Positions 16,403-25,406 of a stretch of DNA of 64,000 bases are shown in pieces (within the stretch, counting starts at the first letter, position 1; each line of letters starts with the position of its first letter). The notes below the pieces were generated by a model, which was not told the DNA's origin, made no database searches, and saw nothing but the letters and a program-made list of their open reading frames with translations. The DNA is taken from the NCBI GenBank assembly GCA_018646675.1, contig JABGUH010000046.1:1-64000 (forward strand), read 5' to 3'. The position numbers were made by a program, and so were the translations under genes. The stretch is from Bdellovibrionales bacterium. GTDB lineage: Bacteria; Bdellovibrionota; Bacteriovoracia; Bacteriovoracales; Bacteriovoracaceae.

Positions 16403-16927
16403 CTACTCCTCCCGCTCTGCTAAAACTGCAGTTCGCAAGGAACGCATCTCAGTCGAGAGAAAGTCATATTTCATATCGTTTAGTTGATATTTGGAGTACT
16501 CAAAATTCTTAGTATGAGTAATACACTCTGTGGGACAGACAGTAGTGCAAAGACCACAATAACAGCAGAGAGCAGTATCAATTGTATATTGAGTAAGCTC
16601 CATTCTAATCGGCATGCCATTATCCGCCTTTTTGGCCGGAGCATCCTTGGGCATACGTTTTGAAGCGATATAAATACAGTTAACCGGACAGATATTGGCA
16701 CATTGAGAGCAGGCGGTGCAATTTTCCACATCGTTATACAGACGGGCGCGAGTATTAGATGGCAATATCTCTCGCTCCTCTGGATATTGCACTGTAACTT
16801 CCTTCTCCTTAATCACATACCCAATAGTAATTGCCATCCCTTTGGCGGTAGTCCTAATCGCACTCCAGATATTGGAGAAATATTTTCTGGCCGTTAAGGC
16901 ATCACTAGAATCAATTCGATTTTCCAT
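16403..16927 (-). CDS. nuoI: NADH-quinone oxidoreductase subunit I
   Basis: Complex I subunit carrying clusters N6a and N6b that pass electrons towards N2 in NuoB. Two 4Fe-4S motifs are visible: C70-x2-C73-x2-C76-x3-C80-P and C121-x2-C124-x2-C127-x3-C131-P. At 174 residues it has a normal length. Its start overlaps the nuoD stop (TAATG), so translation is coupled. It follows nuoD directly; the E, F, G and H genes usually found between them are not in this window. Confidence 0.95.
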   Translation of the reverse strand: MENRIDSSDALTARKYFSNIWSAIRTTAKGMAITIGYVIKEKEVTVQYPEEREILPSNTRARLYNDVENCTACSQCANICPVNCIYIASKRMPKDAPAKKADNGMPIRMELTQYTIDTALCCYCGLCTTVCPTECITHTKNFEYSKYQLNDMKYDFLSTEMRSLRTAVLAEREE

Positions 16928-18075
16928 TAACGGTCTACCTCCCCAAGCACGATATCCAAGCTACCGATCAGGGCCACTAGATCCGCAATCATCATTCCAG
17001 GTGCCAACTCCGGCACCATCGAAACATGGGTAAAACATGGTGACTTAACTTTTAGTCGATACGGGTTTTTTTTGCCATCTGAAATAAGATGATAGCCGAT
17101 CTCCCCTTTTGGTGCTTCCGTTTTAACATAAATCTCACCTGCAGGCGGTTTAATCACCTTTGACACCTTGGCCATCACCTCTCCATCCTCAATCCCATCC
17201 AAACACTGTTTGATAATCTTGATCGATTCACGCATCTCCACCATCCGTACATAGTATCGATCCCAACAATCACCAACACTACCAACACTACCTTCACCTA
17301 CCGGAATATTAAACTCCAACTCCGAATATATTGAGTAGGGTTTATCTTTTCGTAGGTCATGACTAATGCCAGACCCTCGCAATACTGGCCCGGTGGCCCC
17401 ATATTCATGACAGAGAGCTTGAGGGATAATTCCCACATGAGCAGTACGCTCCTTAAAAATTTTATTCTGAGTAAGCAGAGTATCATATCGCTGCCACTGC
17501 TCCTCAAACTCTGCTACAAAATTGGAGATCATCTCAAGATCACTACTTTTTAGATCATGCCAAACACCACCAATCCATATGTAGTTATAAAGTAGCCGAC
17601 CACCTGAGATCGACTCAAAGATTGAAAGAATGTTTTCTCGCTGCTGAAAAGCGTAGAGGAATGGTGTAAAAGCACCTAGGTCAATCCCATAGGTACCAAA
17701 AGCCACTAAGTGAGAGGCAATTCTCTGCAGCTCAGCCACCATCACTCGGATGTACTCTGCTCGCCGTGGGATTTCAAGACCCAACATCTGCTCCACCGCC
17801 AAAACATAGCCATGCTCCATATTCATCGAGGCCAGATAGTCCAACCGATCGACAAAAGGAATGACACCTCGAAAATCCATACTCTCACAGTGCTTCTCCA
17901 TACAACGGTGGAGGTAACCAATATGAGGTATGGCTTTGGTAACGATCTCAGAGTCGGTCTCAATCTCTAGGCGAAGTACTCCGTGAGTAGCAGGATGCTG
18001 TGGGCCCATATTAACGATTAACTTCTCGCTCTTGATCGACTCATCCTGTTCCACTGATTTAACTGAGTAGTTCAT
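16927..18075 (-). CDS. nuoD: NADH-quinone oxidoreductase subunit D
   Basis: The 49-kDa hydrogenase-like subunit that forms the quinone pocket of complex I with NuoB. It begins with 'MGPQHPATHGVLRL', the signature with quinone-pocket residues, and keeps 'GYLHRCMEKHCE', 'DYLASMNME' and 'KAPKGEIGYHL'-like sequence near the end. The C-terminal 'DIVLGEVDR' is typical. The 382 residues show no fusion to NuoC. Start and stop overlap the neighbours as TAATG at both ends. Confidence 0.97.
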   Translation of the reverse strand: MNYSVKSVEQDESIKSEKLIVNMGPQHPATHGVLRLEIETDSEIVTKAIPHIGYLHRCMEKHCESMDFRGVIPFVDRLDYLASMNMEHGYVLAVEQMLGLEIPRRAEYIRVMVAELQRIASHLVAFGTYGIDLGAFTPFLYAFQQRENILSIFESISGGRLLYNYIWIGGVWHDLKSSDLEMISNFVAEFEEQWQRYDTLLTQNKIFKERTAHVGIIPQALCHEYGATGPVLRGSGISHDLRKDKPYSIYSELEFNIPVGEGSVGSVGDCWDRYYVRMVEMRESIKIIKQCLDGIEDGEVMAKVSKVIKPPAGEIYVKTEAPKGEIGYHLISDGKKNPYRLKVKSPCFTHVSMVPELAPGMMIADLVALIGSLDIVLGEVDR

Positions 18076-18671
18076 TACTTCTTCTCCGCTGCCGCCGCTT
18101 CTGCAGCGGCTTTTGCTTTCGCTGCCTTCTCTGCTTCTCGTTGTCGAGCGGCAAATGAAGCATCCTCAGCATTACTCTTGTTTTCCGGATAGATCTCAAT
18201 TCCATTATACTTAGCTTCCGCTTGGTAATCTCTACGCAATGGATGTCCGGTCCAATCATCGGGACAGAGCAGGCGGCGTAGATCTGGGTGGTTTTTAAAT
18301 TTGACTCCCAACATATCGAAACATTCACGCTCCTGCCAATCTGCTGCTTTAAACAGATGAGAGATAGTCGGCACCATCAGTGCCTCCTCTCCCTCCGCTG
18401 GCCATGGCAGGACAATTTTTAGAATTAGGTCATGTTTAAATTTAAAACTAGTAAAAAGATAGCTAATCTCAACACTCTCTCCGCGATCTGTACCGGTAAT
18501 CAACTGTAGTGTTCTAAAGGATAGATCAATATCCTCACAAAGCAGACGTACAACCTCCACCAAATGCTTCACCCCAATTAGAATATGTCCATCTCCAACT
18601 TCCGGAGTTGATAACTGACAATCAACATCTTTTATCTTCTCTCCTATCTTACTAACAACTTTATCAAGCAT
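18075..18671 (-). CDS. nuoC: NADH-quinone oxidoreductase subunit C
   Basis: The 30-kDa peripheral subunit of complex I. Family signature: '[20 protein letters not shown]' followed by '[16 protein letters not shown]'. ATG 18671 is chosen because it overlaps the nuoB stop (18664-18666) and has GGGGGAG just upstream; an in-frame start lies seven codons earlier. The last 25 residues are a low-complexity Ala/Lys/Glu tail, beyond the usual end of the family. Confidence 0.94.
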   Translation of the reverse strand: MLDKVVSKIGEKIKDVDCQLSTPEVGDGHILIGVKHLVEVVRLLCEDIDLSFRTLQLITGTDRGESVEISYLFTSFKFKHDLILKIVLPWPAEGEEALMVPTISHLFKAADWQERECFDMLGVKFKNHPDLRRLLCPDDWTGHPLRRDYQAEAKYNGIEIYPENKSNAEDASFAARQREAEKAAKAKAAAEAAAAEKK

Positions 18672-19149
18672 GGCTCCCCCAACGCTTTCCAAGCATCCGC
18701 TCTTTCGACACTTTCTTTTGTAAGGTAATTAGACCATCAAGTAGTGCTTCCGGCCGTGGTGGACAACCAGGAACATAGACATCCACCGGTATAATCTCAT
18801 CCACCCCTTTTAACACATGGTAGCCAGCAGTGGCATAGGGCCCACCCTTGTTAGCACATGACCCCATCGAGATAACATACTTGGGCTCAGCCATCTGCTC
18901 ATAGAGAACCTTTATCCTAGATGCCATTTTGAGAGAGACCGTTCCAGCGACAATCATCAGATCAGCTCGCCGGGGAGTTGCCATAAAGGCACCACAGCCA
19001 AAACGTTCTAAATCATATTTGGAAGCACCGGTGGCCATCATCTCAATTGCACAGCATGCCAATCCAAATGTCATTGGCCAAAGTGAGTTTTTACGTCCCC
19101 AATTAAGTAGATCATCCAGTGTGGACAGCACAATTCCATCTTCTTGCAT
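18664..19149 (-). CDS. nuoB: NADH-quinone oxidoreductase subunit B
   Basis: Complex I subunit holding the terminal cluster N2. Key Cys are visible in 'LACCAIEMM', '[11 protein letters not shown]' and '[15 protein letters not shown]'. ATG 19149 is preferred over the adjacent upstream TTG because AGGGG lies about seven bases before it. It heads the nuoB-C-D-I group; nuoA, normally first, is not upstream, where an exported peptidase gene lies instead. Confidence 0.96.
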   Translation of the reverse strand: MQEDGIVLSTLDDLLNWGRKNSLWPMTFGLACCAIEMMATGASKYDLERFGCGAFMATPRRADLMIVAGTVSLKMASRIKVLYEQMAEPKYVISMGSCANKGGPYATAGYHVLKGVDEIIPVDVYVPGCPPRPEALLDGLITLQKKVSKERMLGKRWGSHA

Positions 19150-19252
19150 CAACGACCCCTAGCTCATGTGTTGACAAATATACTCTTGCCTAAAAAGTAG
19201 AAGTAATTACTTTTTGAAGCTTTGCATTATCCTTTTAACTGACAAATACTAA

Positions 19253-20158
19253 CTAATCTTGACGACTTTGACAATGAAGAGAGAGAGAGGAAGGAGTTCG
19301 GCTTCCGGTGACATTCAGGGCCTTTATTCGATTGCTCTCATTGGCGCAGGTACGATTAACAATAGCAAGGTACTCCTTGACCGCTGCCACCGGATAGGGC
19401 AGCGAATAGGCTGATGAGATAAATATCGGCTCTTGAGAAGAGAGATGAGGGAAACTAGAGGCAGGAACTTTATGACGCAACAATAGATCCTGATAGTGAG
19501 GATAGAACTGACCAATTCGATAGAACTGCTTTATTCCCCACTTACGACTAAGTTTTCTGGTTTGAGGGTCGAAAACCTGATGACAACTATCTCCACTGGC
19601 CAGCCGTTTAGGAAATAGATCTTGCACCACCCGACACTCAGTCAAATAGGCGTCTACTTCGCCTCCCTCCCCTTCAATAATCGAAGTAATAAAGTTTTCC
19701 AAAGAGAAATCTAACCGGTAGGGGTTAAAGTCGTGACGATAGGCAAAATGAGTCAACTCATGAATTAGATCCAACATGGCATCAAAGGCATTGAGATGGC
19801 GGTTCAAAAATATCTTTGATCGGCTCTCCATCATCACTTGATTAGGATGGTCACGGTAGAAACGGCGAATCAGGGTCGTATCAGTCAAAGAGACATCACC
19901 ACCATCGATAACATCCACCAATGTCTTTCCATAGCTTGCAGCCTTGCGGCGAGCGGCGGCCATCACTTTTTTAGCATTGGGAGAGCGTAGTAAGTAGTTA
20001 AGCATCCCTCTGATACTCTCTTTTTCCTGATGATGAATCGAGGTCCAGGGATGGCCCAACCGAATTTCACTATCAATCAAGATAGAGGTCGCACCTTGGG
20101 CGGAAACGACAATACCCAGCCAACCAGCAATAAATGCAATCATTACTATCTGCTTCAC
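19253..20158 (-). CDS. Exported HExxH putative metallopeptidase
   Basis: A 301-residue protein with a signal peptide (1-23, ending 'SAQGA') and the zinc-binding sequence 'DLIHELTHFAYRHD' (H133, E134, H137). About 30 residues on, 'IIEGEGGEVDAY' offers Glu residues suited to be the third ligand, as in gluzincins. Three Cys in the C-terminal half could form disulfides. It resembles no named family that I can identify with confidence. It lies 103 bp upstream of nuoB and 69 bp after the CBS-domain gene on the same strand, without visible functional link. Confidence 0.7.
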   Translation of the reverse strand: MKQIVMIAFIAGWLGIVVSAQGATSILIDSEIRLGHPWTSIHHQEKESIRGMLNYLLRSPNAKKVMAAARRKAASYGKTLVDVIDGGDVSLTDTTLIRRFYRDHPNQVMMESRSKIFLNRHLNAFDAMLDLIHELTHFAYRHDFNPYRLDFSLENFITSIIEGEGGEVDAYLTECRVVQDLFPKRLASGDSCHQVFDPQTRKLSRKWGIKQFYRIGQFYPHYQDLLLRHKVPASSFPHLSSQEPIFISSAYSLPYPVAAVKEYLAIVNRTCANESNRIKALNVTGSRTPSSLSLHCQSRQD

Positions 20159-20227
20159 ATCCCTCTTAACGGAGTTAAGGCAATAGAGTGTAAATGATCC
20201 ACAAAAAATGAAATGGTATGGTATTAT

Positions 20228-21187
20228 TTACCTAATGAACTCACCGAAAATTTTATCTGTAATAAATTTTAAAACATCTATCATGGAGATCACACCTGTG
20301 GGGTATCGATCTTCGTCCACCAGTAGAATATGACGATAATGACCTGCTTTTAAATTATTAATTGAGTGGCCGACCAAATGCTTGTTCATCATTGTTTTTA
20401 AATTAGTGGTCATTAAATCATTAACAGTTAGTTGACTAATTTGTTGCTGCTGACCAAAAACTTTGGTCAAGAAATCTCTCTCGGTAATAATACCGACTAC
20501 TTTGGTCCCATATTTCGTTAGCAAGACATGAGATACACCGCGCCGGTTAATCAACTTCATAACATCTAAAATAGTGGTATTACAATCGGCTACCACCGCC
20601 CGATTAAAAGGAACACGCCGGAGAGGAAAGTTAAATACCATCTGGGCCAAAGTTCCTTCTTGCGCCATCTCACTGGCAGAAAGAAGGATCTCATTTTGAG
20701 TATGTCCAACAATATCTGCCCATTCCAGAAGTGTTCCCATCCGCTCCAAAGAGGGAAAAAATGAGGTGATAAAAAATAGTAAATCCCGAGCTGATAAAAT
20801 GCTCTGAGGTGATCCATTACTATCTACAACGGGAAGATGAGAGAAGGAGCGAATAAAAAATATCTCCAAGGCATCCTGCACAGTGGTTTCACAGCTAATC
20901 TGAATTGGATTAGCAGTATGGATATCCTCAATCGTTGTCTCTGGATTAAGTGTATTATGGGCAACAGCAGCTTTTAACAGATCATGTTCACTAATAACCC
21001 CGACTAACTTTCCATCCTTAACCGTCGGTAAGGCTCCCACCTTGCTATCACACATGGTTTTAGCGGCATCACTAAAAGATCCTGTAACCTCTAACATACT
21101 ACAGTTTTTTAAGGAGAGCGTCTCAATGGCTTTAGTGAGCATAATTTGTTCACGTAATGCATTTGATATATCAGTTATCTGATCCAT
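20228..21187 (-). CDS. Four-CBS-domain protein
   Basis: Two tandem CBS pairs make up this 319-residue cytoplasmic protein. Each repeat shows the 'GVISEHDLLK', 'LPVVDS..SPQSILSARDLL', 'VVGIITERDFL' or 'GVISMIDVLK' pattern. CBS pairs bind adenine nucleotides and act as energy or ligand sensors. No catalytic domain is attached. A helical linker with 'WADIVGHTQNEILLSASEMA' joins the two halves. The ATG has AGGGAT upstream. It lies 12 bp after the giant glycosyltransferase gene, so it may regulate that enzyme. Confidence 0.9.
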   Translation of the reverse strand: MDQITDISNALREQIMLTKAIETLSLKNCSMLEVTGSFSDAAKTMCDSKVGALPTVKDGKLVGVISEHDLLKAAVAHNTLNPETTIEDIHTANPIQISCETTVQDALEIFFIRSFSHLPVVDSNGSPQSILSARDLLFFITSFFPSLERMGTLLEWADIVGHTQNEILLSASEMAQEGTLAQMVFNFPLRRVPFNRAVVADCNTTILDVMKLINRRGVSHVLLTKYGTKVVGIITERDFLTKVFGQQQQISQLTVNDLMTTNLKTMMNKHLVGHSINNLKAGHYRHILLVDEDRYPTGVISMIDVLKFITDKIFGEFIR

Positions 21188-21199
21188 AACTAATATCCC

Positions 21200-24100
21200 T
21201 TAATCAGTAGAAGTGACAATTATTGCATTCCCGACACTTCTGGCCACCCCTGGCAGTGAGAATGGGTTCTGCTCATAATTGGGATTATACGGGGTAATAT
21301 TGAGTTGCTGACCATCAACGATCAGGGTTACAGATCCACCCGGATCAAATCCCATCGCACAAACTGCTCCCATATCTGTTAGAATCTGTGCTAGATCAAG
21401 GTGAGTTGCCCCCACACTCTCTCTAATTCTTCCATTAATAGTCACCACCATCAGTTTGCCAACATTGGAGATACCTACGCCAATTTTAGGGCCGCGCATA
21501 TCAAGATAATCAAGTCGAGCAGCCTGAGTTGCAATAGAGTTAGCAGTCGTCCATCCCTCTACATCCATATCCACATCAATCTTGCTATCCATCACCAACA
21601 TTGGGCCGGCTTCTATCGCACTTTGTACTCCCTGTAACTGGGCAAGGGTGAACTTAACTTGCTGGCCACTGCGCTGATGTTGAGAAGAGAAATCTAATGG
21701 CAGGGAGATGGTTAATCCCACTGGTATAATTTTTACCTTTTCGACAGAGTCTATAATAGTCTCAATAATCTGATTACCAACTAAACGATAGATCACTCGG
21801 CCCCTGCCAGGAATACTATCCTCATGGTGGAGCAGATCATAATATAGAGGGCCATCTGCCACTCTCTTGCGATTTCTGGTCTTGACACCAAACTCAACCT
21901 GCTCTCCACTTGCAAATGTAACTGTTAACCCCTGCTCAAGATTTACCCGTTTAAAGGTGACCTCTCCTTGGTCACTGATCAACATCGCCGCTTTGTTATA
22001 GAGTGGAAGAGAGAGAACCTCCCCGTTCTGAACGACTAATCCCAAAGGGGAGCCAATATAGTCGCTAGGAAGTCCAAGTTTACCCACTAACTCCGGGTTT
22101 AAAATATAACCACCATTCCATGCTAGCTCAACTTTACGATTTTGCTGCTGCTCAAAATCCTCTACTAGCTCTAAAACAGTTCTCGCCTCCCCACCGGAAA
22201 ATGCGGTAGTAAAACTCCAATTTCCCTCTTGAGTTGAGATCACCGCCTGTGCTCCAGACCAGGGAAGTCCATCATGATGAATGCCATTAATTGGGTCCCA
22301 TCCAACTCCTGTCCCCTCATCGATCGCAGCAATATCTTTTAATGCTTGCTCAATGGGGGGGCCGAACCGATCCGCACTTTTGCGTAGACGTTGCAACACC
22401 TCTTCCTCTCCTAGTTGGTCGACACAACTCTTAAAGAGTTCGCTACTTAGTGCCAGGGAGAAATCCAGAGGAGTCTGAACCGGAGTGGGATAAGCCAAAG
22501 ATGGCTTAAGTCCGGCGGGGACCCACTGGAGGTAGAGATCATCAATAGCAAGCCCCATAAAATTTGCACCCAACTGATTAGCTACCTTGCCAATCCGATA
22601 CGAAGGCATATCGATCATATCCATCATATAGTCATATTGATTGACCGAAACGACAAAACCTCCACCTGCTTTTACCTCTAACAGGGCAGTGGTCGCCTCT
22701 TTCCCCAATTGCCCCAAATGTATTCCAGCGGCCAGCATTTTAGTGGGTACTACTCTGAACAGATTAGCTTGATGGAGCAGGCGCAACTCCTTTAGTGCAT
22801 CTTTTTCCAACCAAGCCATCACCGCTTGATGTGAGATTCTGCCGATGGGAAGCTCCCTGGCCAAAAGTGTGATCTGACCAACGTTATTACTGCGCTCTTT
22901 AAGCAACTCGGGAGTAATCTCATCGTAAAGAGAGATCCCCAGCCTGGTCTTCATGGTATTTAAAATGAAGATCTGAATTTTATTGGTGATATCCCGGTTA
23001 GCAAAGAATGCAAATTTTTTGTTAGATTTCAAATCTTCAGTCAAACGTTCACTATCATCAATAACAAATTGCTGGCCAGGAGCATCCAGCACTTCACGTA
23101 GAGCACTATTCAAGGTTTTAAACAAGCCAAATCTCTTTCCTTTCAGACGATACTCTAGTGTCTCTGGAAAGATATCCCGAAAGAGCATATTAACTACTCC
23201 CATCAACTCCTCTAATGTCAGACTGCGATAAAGATAGCTACGTCGATAACGATGACGATAACTAAAAGAGTGGTCCATCACCAGTTTGCTCTTGCCATGA
23301 TGGTAGAGATAGAGCTGATCAAGCATACGATAGAACTGCCCTACGCGTGGGTCACGTTCCACCTTACTGCCTACTAGATAGTCAGAAATTAGATGGCGGG
23401 CAAACCGAAAGACTCTTCCGCGCATCTCCATCTCTTCCAGACGAAAGTAGTTCGGATCGATTAAAGACTTCAGATAGATTAGAAATTCATTACGAGTCAG
23501 TCCGGGGAGATAGCAACGATGCTTATTTAAAACTAATTGATCAAATTGAGATCCATAATTAGTAGTCTTCTTGAACTTTCGAAATTGATCTTGAACTAGT
23601 TGATACTCTTTTTTACTACCAGTGGAGCGATGCCATAACTGCTCAAGGGTATTATCCAAAAAGTTTACCAGTGACGCTCGACTAAACCGTTTTTTAACCG
23701 CTACTTGATTATTCTCGGCTTGAGACTCAAAACTCCACGGGTGAATCAATACTTCACATATTTGTTCAATGGTTTCAGCCAAAAAACTTCCATCTTGATG
23801 ATCAAATACTTTGATTCTCATGCTCTTATCAAGATGGTCACCTAAAACATCACAGTAGACATGTTCTGGATGGTAGCGATTACAAACCATCGGTACACCT
23901 GCTGCTGCACTCTCCAGTAGTGGCAAGCCTCGCCCTTCGGTCTCACTGGGTAGCAGTACCAAAGATGATACTGAGTAGACCTCATAAATTCGTACATCTT
24001 TTAGCCCACGCTCCTGCAGTGTTGGCTGCCCCTCAAGACCAAAACTTAGCGCCAAAAAGATGCGATCTTTAAACTCTGCTGCTACCCGCTCAAGCAGTCG

Positions 24101-25366
24101 ATTAAACTCCATCAAAAGTTGGTGGAAATAGTGATCATGGCCAGGTGCTACCGGCCCGGTAATCAGCATAGTAATGTTAAGCTGCGGATTCTCCTGTAAA
24201 AATTCGGATATCTTTTCCTGCGCTAACAACCGCTCAATCAGATCAAAATCCATCTCAATGCGCTTACGGGTTATAATTCTAGTTGGCTGTAGCAAAATGA
24301 GAGAAGCCTTAAAAAAACTACTCCCTACTGCTTGCTCTTGGTGCCCGAGAATTGTTGGTCTGCCTTTTAAAATTTTGGCCGCCTCTTTGGTGGTGTAGCA
24401 GGTGGCCGGAGCAATTTCAATCTCCTCACCACTATTTATAAAGATGGTGTAAAGACGAAAGAGGGTATTTTTACGGGCATCATCATCTCTAGTGCGATAC
24501 TTGGTAATATCAATTGAGGTAGGAATTACTCCCAATGAGTTTGGATTAAATCCAAATTGCTCGACCAGAGATTGCTCCTGTAGGCGGTTGATCACCGTCT
24601 GCGCCCAGAGCGGAGAGTCCCAAGGATAAAGAGTCTCAACTAAAGTGAAAATCTCCCCCAAGTGAGAGTTGGTAAAAAAGTGATCACGAGGTCCAGCAGG
24701 CTCACCGTCAGGTCGATCTAGCTGACGTTTTCCACCCTCCCAGTAAAAATCATGATGATTACCAATCACCGGTATCTGGCGCAGCTCGGAGATAATTGCC
24801 AAGCTTAATGCCAAAGGAACATTACCAGGATTGGAGCAAGCGTTAACTGCCAAAAGAACTTTTAACTTGTGCTGGTCAATCAGTTGATCGAGCTTATTGG
24901 TAATCACTTCACACAACTGCCACACCTGCTTAACCAGGGCATTATAGCGGACATCTCCACGCTCTAACTTTTGGCCAAAGAAATCATCATACCCTTTCCA
25001 GGCATTAAATCCCATTAGCTCGGGAATGGTGATCGCATTCCAGGCAGGATCTAAAATCGTGTCCATCTCACTGCTGAACTGGCCACCGATCCAAAAGATT
25101 TTTTGGCGTGAGCCGTTGGCCATCCCCTCAAGGGCCCGACAGTACTTAGCAATTTCGACCGATACCCCGTCAATTCCAAAGTCGTAAGTGATAAAGGCAG
25201 GAGCAGTTAACAAATTTTGCTTGAATTTGTTCAGAGGGGGAAACTTTAAGGTTACCCGATTATCCTTCAAGCGATCCAGCAATAAACCAATATCAAACCA
25301 GCTATTGACCTGCTCCTGTTGAAAAAAAATCTCTACTCTACTCTCTCCCTTACTTTTACCACTCAC
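21200..25366 (-). CDS. GT4 glycosyltransferase fused to phosphodiester glycosidase (NAGPA)
   Basis: A 1388-residue multidomain protein without signal peptide. Residues about 50-590 look like a two-lobe GT-B glycosyltransferase: a first lobe with 'HDFYWEGG', then 'LVLLPSETEGRGLPLLESAAAGVPMVCN', the GT4 nucleotide-sugar motif with E-x7-E. A middle region (about 590-1010) is unassigned. Residues about 1035-1385 match the NAGPA/phosphodiester-glycosidase fold: 'AWNGGY' near 1083, 'SPLGLVVQNGEVLSLP', 'VGATHLDLAQIL' near 1320 and 'DPGGS' near 1343. One activity would build a glycosidic bond and the other cleave a sugar-1-phosphate diester. GTG 25366 is chosen because AAGGAG lies five bases upstream. 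It is placed between PFOR and the CBS gene. Confidence 0.85.
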   Translation of the reverse strand: MSGKSKGESRVEIFFQQEQVNSWFDIGLLLDRLKDNRVTLKFPPLNKFKQNLLTAPAFITYDFGIDGVSVEIAKYCRALEGMANGSRQKIFWIGGQFSSEMDTILDPAWNAITIPELMGFNAWKGYDDFFGQKLERGDVRYNALVKQVWQLCEVITNKLDQLIDQHKLKVLLAVNACSNPGNVPLALSLAIISELRQIPVIGNHHDFYWEGGKRQLDRPDGEPAGPRDHFFTNSHLGEIFTLVETLYPWDSPLWAQTVINRLQEQSLVEQFGFNPNSLGVIPTSIDITKYRTRDDDARKNTLFRLYTIFINSGEEIEIAPATCYTTKEAAKILKGRPTILGHQEQAVGSSFFKASLILLQPTRIITRKRIEMDFDLIERLLAQEKISEFLQENPQLNITMLITGPVAPGHDHYFHQLLMEFNRLLERVAAEFKDRIFLALSFGLEGQPTLQERGLKDVRIYEVYSVSSLVLLPSETEGRGLPLLESAAAGVPMVCNRYHPEHVYCDVLGDHLDKSMRIKVFDHQDGSFLAETIEQICEVLIHPWSFESQAENNQVAVKKRFSRASLVNFLDNTLEQLWHRSTGSKKEYQLVQDQFRKFKKTTNYGSQFDQLVLNKHRCYLPGLTRNEFLIYLKSLIDPNYFRLEEMEMRGRVFRFARHLISDYLVGSKVERDPRVGQFYRMLDQLYLYHHGKSKLVMDHSFSYRHRYRRSYLYRSLTLEELMGVVNMLFRDIFPETLEYRLKGKRFGLFKTLNSALREVLDAPGQQFVIDDSERLTEDLKSNKKFAFFANRDITNKIQIFILNTMKTRLGISLYDEITPELLKERSNNVGQITLLARELPIGRISHQAVMAWLEKDALKELRLLHQANLFRVVPTKMLAAGIHLGQLGKEATTALLEVKAGGGFVVSVNQYDYMMDMIDMPSYRIGKVANQLGANFMGLAIDDLYLQWVPAGLKPSLAYPTPVQTPLDFSLALSSELFKSCVDQLGEEEVLQRLRKSADRFGPPIEQALKDIAAIDEGTGVGWDPINGIHHDGLPWSGAQAVISTQEGNWSFTTAFSGGEARTVLELVEDFEQQQNRKVELAWNGGYILNPELVGKLGLPSDYIGSPLGLVVQNGEVLSLPLYNKAAMLISDQGEVTFKRVNLEQGLTVTFASGEQVEFGVKTRNRKRVADGPLYYDLLHHEDSIPGRGRVIYRLVGNQIIETIIDSVEKVKIIPVGLTISLPLDFSSQHQRSGQQVKFTLAQLQGVQSAIEAGPMLVMDSKIDVDMDVEGWTTANSIATQAARLDYLDMRGPKIGVGISNVGKLMVVTINGRIRESVGATHLDLAQILTDMGAVCAMGFDPGGSVTLIVDGQQLNITPYNPNYEQNPFSLPGVARSVGNAIIVTSTD

Positions 25367-25406
25367 CACATCTCCTTAGAGTGTATCGCCTCAACGAAAC
25401 AGACTG

